A stretch of 64,000 bases of DNA from Diphasiastrum complanatum (lineage: Eukaryota > Streptophyta > Lycopodiopsida > Lycopodiales > Lycopodiaceae). The stretch spans positions 76,774,471-76,838,470 of the forward strand of contig CM055095.1 of assembly GCA_029204225.1 (NCBI GenBank), written 5' to 3'. Shown here in pieces: positions 37,405 to 48,731 of this stretch (its first letter is position 1; each line of letters begins with the position of its first letter). The position numbers were made by a program, and so were the translations under genes. Below the pieces are notes generated by a model. That model saw only the letters and a list, made by a program, of their open reading frames with translations. It was not told the DNA's origin and made no database searches.

Positions 37405-38088
37405 CTGCAAGAAAACAGATCATTGTTAGAAGCCTTGGAGAAGCATGCCATCTACATTTGAGATGTAACTATTAAGCACAGAAATAGAAATTGTTTTAAC
37501 CATTTCACAGCAATATATCAATCATTCACACAACAAAAAATGCAATGTTTCGTGGACCTTTGTGAAACGCCTTTTCGAAAAAGATTTGAAACGGATTTGA
37601 AATAGAAAAGAATTGACAAATTGGTTTTAGGGTTTTCTTTTAGGGGGGGTTTCTAGCCTTCTATTATGGCAAAACAAGTGTTTTTTTTTAGTATTGAGGC
37701 CACGATGTAGATTACAATTAATCAACGATCAATCTTGAATCCTAACTCGGAGTCGGAACTCTCGAGTCCCACCTATTGTCATGATCCATAGTAAAAATCG
37801 TAAATCTAACACTAGTCTCACACTAATTAGTAATCACACACTAATCTAGATTCAATTATTCAACACTAACTATTGATGAGTAATGATTGATCATAAGTGC
37901 TAACACACTAATCTTAATAGCACCATTAACTTCTAGCTTCTAACTTCTCTCCCTCACACTCTCTTTCTCTCAACTTTCAAATTTCAAGCACATTCTAGAT
38001 TCTAATTTATGATTCATCTCATTCCCTACACTCACACACTCCCTCACACAAAAAGACTATTACTAAACACACACAACTCAACTCTCTA
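37405..38088. other. intron DNA with MITE end and simple sequence
   Basis: 37544-37610 has CAATGTTTCGTGGACC and GAAACG words like the MITE family. 37790-38088 is rich in CTAACA, CTCTCAC and CACACA words. No gene. Confidence 0.45.
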
Positions 38089-38089
38089 T

Positions 38090-39110
38090 ATATATTGATG
38101 AGCTTGAGAGAGTCATTGAGCAGTGCGGTGATACAAGTTGCAGACTCGGTGACATTCTGATTGCCATCCTCCTGTGTGCAGTTGATGTGGCTCTAATATC
38201 TATGACTAGAGAGGGTTGTTAGATACAGTTAATGTTCACATTATTACCCCTAATGTTGTCATTTAGGATTAATTAGGATTATTGGACCATGCCTACGTGC
38301 TAATTCTAGGGGGCCTTTACCTATATTTAGTAAAAGCCAAGTTAAGACTATAGTCAGACAAGTTCGAGATTCTAGTGCTTGATTTAGAGCACAAGTTTTT
38401 GCTATAGATAGGTATTGGTGCTTTTACCATATATAGAGACATTAATTAGGCAATTGTTTTTAGGCTGCTTTTACTTTTGCTTTTGGCATAGCCCAAGTCT
38501 ATAAGTATGTAGTGTGCCCGCCCAAGCTCATTTGCAATGGGACATAGTTGGAGTTTCTCATCACTTCTGTTCTCTCTCATGTGTTTAACTATTGTCTTAC
38601 AACAATAGGAATCTTGTCTTGGGTAACTTGTATGAGCAAGACGGTTTTCTAACAAGGGTCTAAAGAGGGAGCTAGACAATCTTCGTGATTTTTGCACCAA
38701 ATGGGGATTGGGGGTTAATACTAATAAGACCAAGATTATGGTCTTTTGTTTACTTGACACAGTTGGTATTTCTATTATGGACCTCCCACTAGGCACTCAC
38801 AACTACATCAAACGGTTCCTATACAGAGCATATCTGAGTCGTGCATGGCAAGGCAACCTCGGGATCAAACTCGACTACTGTCATACTCACTTTTTGGAGT
38901 TCGATATCGCAGGGTTCCCAACTCTACCACGCTATTTGGACAAGATACCCCATGGGAGGAGCGGATTTGCCAGATGTGTTTGTTATTAGAGGTAGAGTCT
39001 GAGGAGCATTTCTTATTCAGGTGTCCAGTATACTATGAGATCAAAGGGAGATATCATTGTCTTTTCCGAGATGCACCTATCACACAGAGGTCCATTATAA
39101 TTTAAATCAT
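38090..39110 (+). mobile_element. LINE fragment with nested solo LTR and internal deletions
   Basis: The RT part (YIDELERVIEQCGD, GDILIAILLCAVDVAL, where YADD has become CAVD) is split by the LTR at 38217-38654. It continues LDNLRDFCTKWGLGVNTNKT and TKIMVF, then jumps to VGISIMDLPLGTHNYIKRF and LPRYLD, then jumps again to PWEERICQMCLLLEVESEEH. Two deletions remove thumb segments. There is no 3' UTR. Confidence 0.88.
38217..38654 (+). repeat. solo copia-type LTR with 5-bp target duplication
   Basis: TGTTAGATAC...TTCTAACA, 438 bp, flanked by AGGGT at 38212-38216 and 38655-38659. The flanks rejoin into the LINE sequence ACTAGAGAGGG-T-CTAAAG. It results from LTR-LTR recombination after insertion into the LINE. 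Confidence 0.92.
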
Positions 39111-39470
39111 GGACATTTCAACATGGAAAAGGGAACAACTATATGTAGGGTAGGAATTAGCTATCGAAATTGACAGAAGACAAATATCAAAATGGATAAC
39201 AAAATTTGCAAGATATGTAACAATGGAGAAATGGAGGACGAATCACGTGCTTATCTTTTGCCACAGATATGATGACATTACATAAAAGCATAACATGCAA
39301 CATTTGGAACCAAATAACATGTCTAGTTTATTTGAGAAACTAGCTAAGTACAGTGAATCCTTTCAAAAAGAGATCTTTAGCATGTACAGAGTAAAGCAGC
39401 AGCTATTTGATGAATTGTTGTTTTGTCCCACAAGTCCCAATGGATCTCCAGTTGCAAATGATAAAGCATT
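39111..39470. other. possible ancient retroelement tail, mostly unrecognised
   Basis: A short peptide KICKICNNGEMEDES at about 39200 resembles the Cys/His motif of LINE ORF2 but lacks the His. Nothing else is recognised. Confidence 0.3.
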
Positions 39471-39514
39471 TCTCTCTCTCTCTCTCCCCCCCCCCTCTCT
39501 CTCTCTCTCTCTCT
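39471..39514 (+). repeat. (CT)n microsatellite at LINE 5' end
   Basis: A CT run with a short C11 interruption, ending at the start of the LINE endonuclease fragment. Confidence 0.95.
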
Positions 39515-40314
39515 AATTCTCCCTCCATTTGCGAGAATTTTTGGGGGTTGCCTCAAGATCTCTTTATAGCAGTTTGTTATTTTGCACCTCAGACATCAGC
39601 TTTTGCAGACTATGGTGGTGACCCGTTTCAGTCTCTTTCAGATAATATTGTCAGTTATGCACAGCAGGATCTTATTCTACTAGCAGGTGATTTTAATGCT
39701 CGCACCAGCACCCATCAGACAGTTTTATGCAGATAGTGATTTCCTAAAGATTCAGGCTTTGGACATGGGTTTGGACAGGACCTCTCAGGATACAGATACT
39801 CCAGCTACACACTTTGGTGAACAGTTGATTGGACTAGCAGAAGCTCATTCTTTAGCCATTCTGAAAGGCCTATATCGTTGGCCATCATCATCAGGTTTTA
39901 CTTGCCATCCTCACGGAGGTGGACACAGCGTTGTTGACTACTTCATTGGTTCACCGGCCTTGATTCCATTTCTTCATACTCTTCATATTATGCACCCTAC
40001 CATCTCTGATCACTCTTTATTGCTCCTGTCCCTTGGCCATGCTACTCCTGGTTCTATTACGCCATCTCCCACCCGCCGCTACCATCCTTCTTTCTCTCCT
40101 CCTGGTCTTCCTTCATACACTTCCTCTTTAACCACACTGCTCCAGATCTTCCCCTTCTCATCCTCAGTAGACCAACAAGCAGCCTTTTTATCTCAGTCGC
40201 TTCTTCACTCAGCCAATACTGCATATCCACCAAAACGCACTTATAATAGATGGTATGATGATGAATGCCTCTCCCTACACAAGCAAGTTGTTCACGCTCA
40301 ATACCATTCTGCTT
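39515..40314 (+). pseudogene. LINE endonuclease fragment
   Basis: LPQDLFIAVCYFAPQTSAF, LLAGDFNARTSTHQT, a short frame change at about 39728, LDMGLDRTSQDTDTPATHFG, HGGGHSVVDYFIGSP and TISDHSLLLLSLGH. These are the AP-endonuclease motifs with the catalytic GDFN and SDH. The linker follows with YNRWYDDECLSLH; its Trp codon is the one changed to a stop in the full-length element. It is cut at about 40314 by an antisense copia gag. Confidence 0.92.
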
Positions 40315-41071
40315 CTGACATTTGCAAGTTCTCCATTCCTTGCTCAAGTGCTTGTGGTGCTCCTTTGTTTTTGCCTTTACCCTTCTTCCTGTCCTTGGTT
40401 GAATTTTGCTTCTTCTTAGAAGCAAACGCATGCTCTTGGAAATCCTCACTCTTGGAGAGATTAACTCTCCTCATCTCCTCATGCAACAAAAGACCATATA
40501 CCTCTTCATAGGTAGGAATTTTGCCCCTCACAGATATCATCACAACAAAGTTCTGATAAGCATATGACAAGCTATTCATAACTATTGGCACCAAGTCTTT
40601 GTCAGCACTAGCCTCTCCAAGCACAGAAAGCTGATATCTAAGATCCTGAATCTTAATAAGATGATCAGTAATTGTCTCCCATGTCTCCATCCTCAGGGTA
40701 TATAGCTTGTTCTTCAAGTAAAGAAGTCTAGTGATATTTGTTGTTTCACACAATGCACAAAGAATGTGTGATGCATCTCTAGGCCCTTTGGCTGACCTGA
40801 TTTGAGGAATAACATTATCCCTTATAGACATGTTGATGATTACGTGTGCCTTTTCCCCTCTCTTGGAATAGTCCTTGAGCTCAAGTTCTGATGTTGAAAG
40901 AGGCTCCTCACCTGTCACAAGCTTCCAACATTCTTTATCTTCCAGAATGTTGTTGATCTTAAATTTCCAGACACTAAAGTTAGTGCCATCAAGCCGGCTG
41001 GCTTCACTCAGTATGCTCTCTGAAAGGCCAAATAGAAATAATACACAAGGTAAATTGGGGCTTTCACCCAA
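40298..41071 (-). CDS. Ty1/copia gag, open for 257 codons
   Basis: Contains LDGTNFSVWKFKINNILEDK (DUF4219-type start), ETWETITDHLIKIQDLRYQL, LVPIVMNSLSYAYQNFV and PTYEEVYGLLLHEEMRR, then a Lys-rich tail. This is the standard order of copia gag. The open frame begins with a non-ATG codon (TTG at 41071), so the real start is uncertain. It ends at the junction with the LINE fragment, so the zinc knuckle and pol are missing. Gag would form the element's virus-like particle. Confidence 0.85.
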   Translation of the reverse strand: MGESPNLPCVLFLFGLSESILSEASRLDGTNFSVWKFKINNILEDKECWKLVTGEEPLSTSELELKDYSKRGEKAHVIINMSIRDNVIPQIRSAKGPRDASHILCALCETTNITRLLYLKNKLYTLRMETWETITDHLIKIQDLRYQLSVLGEASADKDLVPIVMNSLSYAYQNFVVMISVRGKIPTYEEVYGLLLHEEMRRVNLSKSEDFQEHAFASKKKQNSTKDRKKGKGKNKGAPQALEQGMENLQMSEAEWY

Positions 41072-41934
41072 TTAGGGTATGCAGGCCACTTGCTCAATAA
41101 CCCTAAGCTTCTGGATTTGAAACTATCCCCCTATATGGTTGTCCAAGATCCACTCCGTACTTGCACTGAAGTTCCCACTGTAGAAAGCGCCCTCCTACAA
41201 CCCTGGCTGCTCTAGAAAAGTCAAAAAAATTTCTCCCAAATTAGAAAGTTTTTGGATCACAGTACTTCACTTGCCAACAGTACTCCAACCATGCAAACAG
41301 CAAAGAAATCAGATGCTCCTACAGAAAGTGCGCCCAATCCCAAGGTAAGCTCCTCTCTAGGAATGGCAAAAATCTGATCAAAACAAGTCCAAGCTTTCAC
41401 AACACCACAAGCACGGATAGCATAACCTGCTCTGAACCATGACAAAATCCAAGGCCTAGCTATGGAGTACTCAGTATCATAACAACATAGTCAGCACACT
41501 ATGAAAGCTTCAAAAAACCAGCTATGGAGTAGAAGACAAAAGCAAGAGAGAGCTCACACCAACTTAATGATTAGTCAGAAAGTGGGAGGGTGTGGAAACC
41601 CCTCCAAGCCCAGGGCCACAAATAGCATGAAAAACATAGAGGTGGCGTCTTTCTTATTCTAGCTCTAGACCCCACATGGGTCTTTAACCTACTTGTCATT
41701 ACTTGCCTAATTAGTACAAGTGTGGTATACTATGTACATAAATATTTACCCCCATGTCTTATGCACAACTTACAAGTTACAAGTATACAAGCCAAAAGGG
41801 ACAAAATAGGCATTAAATTTCAACACACTGGAGGGCTATAGTTAGCTCTTTTGAGGTTAGGGTTTGTGCCATAAAGTGTGAAGAAAAACATCAATCGATC
41901 ATAAGCAAGCATGACCACAGACAAAGTTATAGCA
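41072..41934. other. upstream of copia gag; no gene seen
   Basis: Probably the leader and LTR of the minus-strand copia element. 41430-41442, GCTCTGAACCATG, resembles a damaged complement of a tRNA-Met primer site. The LTR ends are not defined. Confidence 0.35.
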
Positions 41935-42125
41935 AAATGTGGAGTACAAAAATACTAGCAAATCCTTTTTCACCAATGTTTCCACAATATGGAGTACACT
42001 CTCAAGCAAGGTTACACCCCGATTCAAACAGGTCGATTCGAACTGGCCGGTTCGAACCGATTCTTTGAGGTTCGAACCGACAGGCCAGGTTCGAATCGGA
42101 AAACAGTTCGAACCTATCTTTTCCA
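41935..42125 (+). repeat. one minisatellite unit plus TTCGAA-rich MITE end
   Basis: 41938-42001 matches the 55-bp unit of 53083-53560 (GGAGTACAA, ACTAGCAAATC, CCAATG). After CTCTCAAG comes CAAGGTTACACC and then palindromic TTCGAACTGG and GGTTCGAACCG words. Confidence 0.55.
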
Positions 42126-42469
42126 TTTTTCAAAAAACAATAATTTTCTCTTATGTACAAGTCATATATTCACTGTACAGATACTTAATAGCTAAACAAT
42201 TTCCTCTAAATTTACAGATATCAGGATAATCAGATCTCTTGTGACCTGTCGTATCAAAAGGTAAAACAGGTTACAGGTTACAGAATGACCCAAGTTTAAG
42301 AGAATTGTAGTGAGTTGTAACCATATCCTGGGTACAAGGATCTACTTGCTAAGGAGACTGTGGAGTTAGAACTTGCCACTTGGAACTTAGGGTTTAGAAA
42401 TTAGGAGCATAACTGAAATTTGAGCTCATAGCTGATAACAGTGACTAGTGACTAGTCTGATATGGATCA

Positions 42470-42600
42470 GTGTTTCCACGAAACGCGTTTCGAATGCTGA
42501 AACACGTTCGAAACAAGACGTACGAAACGACCCCATTTCGAAACGCCATAGTAGTGTTCGAAACGACCGGAAAAAAAAAATAACCAATTTTTTTTTTTGA
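42470..42600. mobile_element. MITE remnant with GAAACG array
   Basis: CAGTGTTTCCACGAAACGCG followed by at least five GAAACG/CGTTTC words and an A-run. The ends resemble those at 37544 and 5674. Confidence 0.5.
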
Positions 42601-42602
42601 AA

Positions 42603-42975
42603 CTGCGCCATAAGCTTTGTAATATGTACTGGCAATGGGCATGAACAGATTCTCGCAACCTAATAACCTATCCATGATAGTATCAATAATTTCAATAATT
42701 GACCAAGTGACCATAATCACCATACACAACTCCTCTTGAAATTGCATTCTAATTTCTCTATAGAATTCTCATGGAATTGGATGTATCTACTTGTTACTAG
42801 ACTGTCTATGACATCTGTAAACCCCAAAAACCATGCCATAAGCTTTGTAGTATGTACTAGCAATGGGCATGAACAGATTCTCGCAACCTAATAACCTATC
42901 CATGACAATATCAATAACTGATTGAGGAAAGTGACCATAGTCACCATACATAGCTTCTCCTCTTAAATTGCATAA
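42603..42975 (+). repeat. tandem pair of a dispersed repeat
   Basis: The two copies start at CCATAAGCTTTGTARTATGT (about 42609 and 42836), and both contain GGGCATGAACAGATTCTCGC. A third copy is at 5367-5545. Confidence 0.8.
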
Positions 42976-43301
42976 TTTTGTTTCAAAGTTGAAAGTTGAA
43001 GTTCAAACTTATTTGCAAATTGCAATGTCGAGATCGGAGAAAAGAATAAACAAGAAGGTTATGACAACGTTTGAGAAAGCCAAAAAAATTTAGATTAGAA
43101 ACTTAGATTCATCATTGAACTGTGAACTTTCTATATGTACCTACTAACGTAATACATTAAATACCAAAATCAAAATTGTAAAACCATTAGTGATTATTGA
43201 ATCCTGATATTACTAATTAGATAATCGACTAACAGACTATAGTTAACTTCAAGAATCAGAAATTACAGAAGCGCACTCAAATTTGAGTTGCAACTTGCAT
43301 A

Positions 43302-45044
43302 TCTGGTGGGGGCAGGTCTCAAGACATCCAAGGTGGACTGTCTCCTGAACATGGCCAGGACCCTCGGCCTCTTGGTGACGAATCTCACCAAGGACCGTGC
43401 GGTACGTACCACCTCCGCAATCCATGGAATCTTCTTGGCCACATCCTCGACCAACAAGTCTAGGCAATGTGCAGCACAAGTTGTCCAAAAGATGAGGGGA
43501 AAGGTATCATTAACGAGCCTACCCATGGAGACGCAGTTTGACGCATTGTGTGTGACCACCTACACAACCATACAATGCAATGTGCATGACTTTGGAATTC
43601 CGAATTCAAGTGAACCATAATCCATTGTTAATCAATCGCCATTGAACATTCAACATTAACATTTACAAATTACCATTATAGTAATAAGTATAATATATAT
43701 ACATGTACAACATGTTGTAGTCCCACCTCCTCAATGGCAGCTCGAATGTGTGAGAACATGCACTCACCCGTGACCCAAAAGGTGTCGATGGATCTGAGAA
43801 ACATCGTCCCCATGCACGAAGACACCAGGATATTCAATATGTGGTGCCTCCTCGTGTCGTTCCAACCATCAGTTATGATGGTGCAACCATACCTAGTTCA
43901 CATGTGTCACATTGCAGTGTTGCACAAGACAAGATTCGAGATCGTAATTCAAATTTCATGGCAAGTTGCAACCCAGAGCAGTGAGCCCTCAATGATGAAT
44001 GATCATTTGAAAATTGACAAATATGATTCATGATTAAACATAAATAGCTATTAAAAAGTAATAAGTATGCAATGCCACCACAAAGTATGAAAACTTAATG
44101 TACAAATAAGTAATTACAATGTACATACTACATATCAATGATCAATCATCATAGAGTCTTCAAAGTTTACACTGTATAGTGCATAAAGTTAAAAGGATAG
44201 TAGTACGTACTAGGCCCATGCCTTCCTGAGAGGCTCTAGCTTCTGGTCAACAAAAGCCCACTCATCAAGAAGTCCCTTCATCCTCAGGTGCTCACAAGAT
44301 GGCCCCAGCCACACCTGCCCAATCGCACTCACTACACTCATCGCCCTCCTCCAGTGTAGAACAATTGTCGAACTGCAACCTCTGCCTCTGCCATGGCTCT
44401 GGGAGCGAAGGAGGACACATAGTACTCCCTACCCCCCAATTGTGTAGTGCGGCCCCGTCTACCTCTCCCTCTCTCAGGTGGATGATGTGGTGCCGGTACA
44501 GTCACGGCTGGAGGTGGTGTCAAGGATCCTGATCCTGCACCAGAAGGAGGGTCAGGCCGGGTACTAGGCCCTGCCTCATCTGCAGCTCTGTCCTCTGAGC
44601 CATGGGAAGCGAGGGGTGAGTGGATGGCAACTGGGGGGGCGTGATGTGGTGGCCTCTGGTTGTGTCGTCGTGACTGCATCTCGATCTACCAAAAAAGACA
44701 AATTACAATACAATTTATAAATTAAATGATCAATTATCGTTGAACTTGAAACTTCAAACTTGATGTGACTTAAAACTTGATCAATGTCTGAAGTGTAACA
44801 GTTGAATGTTTACCTCTCTGTCTGGGGCCCCATCCTCGAAGGGCCAACCTCCTCCGATGCAACAGGAGTGAGTAGCGTGTCAAGAGCATGCATGGAAGGG
44901 GCAATCTCGTACCCCCTGCATGTGGTCCCTCCCTCCAATGTAAAACTGGTGACAGTATCTACAACTCCATCTCTTCGTGCCCGATGTGCCATAGGCCATA
45001 GCGACGGTGACGTGATCCCACAAGGGATCCCTATCCCTCGGCAT
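43302..45044 (-). pseudogene. second hAT transposase gene, 3' truncated
   Basis: ATG at 45044 with BED motif DPLWDHVTVAMAYGTSGTKR and WSCRYC. Then a Pro-rich insert, AMAEAEVAVRQLFYTGG, LGPSCEHLRMKGLLDEWAF, DUF659 region (TIITDGWNDTRRHHILNI, LRSIDTFWVTGECMF) and exon 43302-43559 (VTHNASNCVSMGRLVND, WTTCAAHCLDLLVEDV). The latter has acceptor GTTGTGTAG, and donor CCAG then AT, so its splice is changed. The dimerization domain is missing. It is related to the hAT gene at 25.6-28.6 kb. A (GA)n in minus sense lies 8 bp upstream of the ATG. Confidence 0.82.
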
Positions 45045-45049
45045 GGTGG

Positions 45050-47466
<2,417 letters not shown>

Positions 47467-47517
<51 letters not shown>
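47467..47517 (+). repeat. (CT)n between two LINEs
   Basis: A CT run after the tail of the left LINE and immediately before the GC-rich 5' end of the full-length LINE. Confidence 0.97.
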
Positions 47518-47519
<2 letters not shown>

Positions 47520-47762
47520 CCGCCCTGCTGGTGCGCTGCCCGCCTGCTGGTGCGCTGCCCGCCCTGCTGGTGCGCTGCCCGCCCTGCTAGCGCTGCTGTC
47601 CTCTCTCTCTCTTGCGCGCCCACCCGCCCTGCTGGCGCTGCTGTCCGCCCTGCTGGCGCTGACCTTCGCACCTGCCCTACGCTGCCCTACGCTGGTCTGC
47701 GCTACTGCGCTGCTACGCCTGGCCGTTTGTCTACACTGTCCTCCATCTGCTTACCGCCTCCT
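47518..47762 (+). promoter_or_regulatory. LINE 5' UTR with GC-rich tandem repeats
   Basis: About four copies of a 20-22-bp unit with core CCCTGCTGGTGCGCTGCC (47521-47590), then related GCCCTGCTGGCGCTG units. It probably contains the internal promoter expected of a full-length LINE (inference from LINE biology). Confidence 0.6.
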
Positions 47763-48683
47763 ATGGCACCTAAGAAAAAGGGGGGTGTTCTTACACCCCC
47801 CTCCCTGTTGGACACCCCCCCATCACCGGTAGTGATGGAGGAGCCGTCTTCGGTGATAGAAACTAGTGACATTCCTGTCAACATGGCTGCCATTGACTAC
47901 ACTCCTTCCAAACCTACCGAAAGTCTTTTTGCTTATGATCTTAGTTTTATCCGACAAGAAATTCTTGGACTTAAGAAACAACTACACCTCTTTGAAGCTG
48001 AAAATAGCAAGTTAGCTAAGGATCTTTTTGGTGTCACGGAACGTGTGGAGCAGCTTGAGCAAGAAAATATATATCTTAAGCAACGAATTGCAGAAAAAAG
48101 TGCCTTGGAGGAGACTTCCAACAAGATCAATAGCTTGGAGAAACAAGTCGAGGAGACGAAAACGTGGGCAGCACTCTTCAAACCGGATGATATGGGCAGC
48201 AAACTCTCATCACTCGCAAAACAGGTTGAAGAAACGACATCGATCCTTAAGCAAGGTAATCACTCTCAGATTTCATCTTTTCCGAAGGAAAACGATTTGG
48301 AGACAGTTTTGGGTGAACAAGCCAGAAGGGCCAAAAAAGCCTTTAACATTAGAGTAAGAGGCATTGCCAATGGTGGAAAACCGTTGGAAGAAGCTACGGA
48401 TTTGCTCATTTCCAAGTTATCTCATGTGGATGATGGTTTTGATATTGCTTGGCATAGTAAATTTGATGACAATGTTTTGTTTATCAAGTTCCGCTCGCTT
48501 TCACAACGCAATGCTGCCCTTCGGCTTAGGGCAAAGCTTAAAGGTACTTTCATTTATATGGATGATGACTTAACAAATACTCAATGGTTGGCAAGAAAAA
48601 AGATTATCCTTGAAGCGAAAGAGAAAGGGCAAAGGGTTGTTTTTATTGACGGGAAACCGAGATTTTTCAACCTTCCACAATAG
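47763..48683 (+). CDS. LINE ORF1 protein (coiled coil and RRM)
   Basis: 306 residues from ATG 47763 (MAPKKKGGVLTPP). About residues 45-60 carry YTPSKPTESLFAYDL, a motif shared by all copies. About 60-145 form a coiled coil with a Leu/Glu heptad pattern, then WAALFK. About 205-300 form an RRM-like domain: AFNIRVRGIANGG, DDNVLFIKFRSLSQRNAALR, GTFIYMDDDLTNTQW, GQRVVFIDGKPRFFN. Such proteins bind LINE RNA and form multimers. The frame is open throughout. It ends at TAG 48681-48683, and ORF2 continues in the same frame. Confidence 0.88.
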   Translation: MAPKKKGGVLTPPSLLDTPPSPVVMEEPSSVIETSDIPVNMAAIDYTPSKPTESLFAYDLSFIRQEILGLKKQLHLFEAENSKLAKDLFGVTERVEQLEQENIYLKQRIAEKSALEETSNKINSLEKQVEETKTWAALFKPDDMGSKLSSLAKQVEETTSILKQGNHSQISSFPKENDLETVLGEQARRAKKAFNIRVRGIANGGKPLEEATDLLISKLSHVDDGFDIAWHSKFDDNVLFIKFRSLSQRNAALRLRAKLKGTFIYMDDDLTNTQWLARKKIILEAKEKGQRVVFIDGKPRFFNLPQ

Positions 48684-48731
48684 GAACTAGGGGCCCCCGG
48701 ATATAGAAGCTACCCGAGATCCCCTACCAAT
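48681..48731 (+). promoter_or_regulatory. conserved TAG readthrough-like junction
   Basis: CAA TAG GAACTA then GGGGCCCCCGG. The 16 codons after TAG are open and in frame with ORF2, with no ATG. The same arrangement (TAG, 6 nt, G-run opening a potential stem) occurs at 9028-8974 and 14296 (minus) and 20801 (plus). I infer that ORF2 is made as an ORF1-ORF2 fusion by stop-codon readthrough. Confidence 0.65.
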
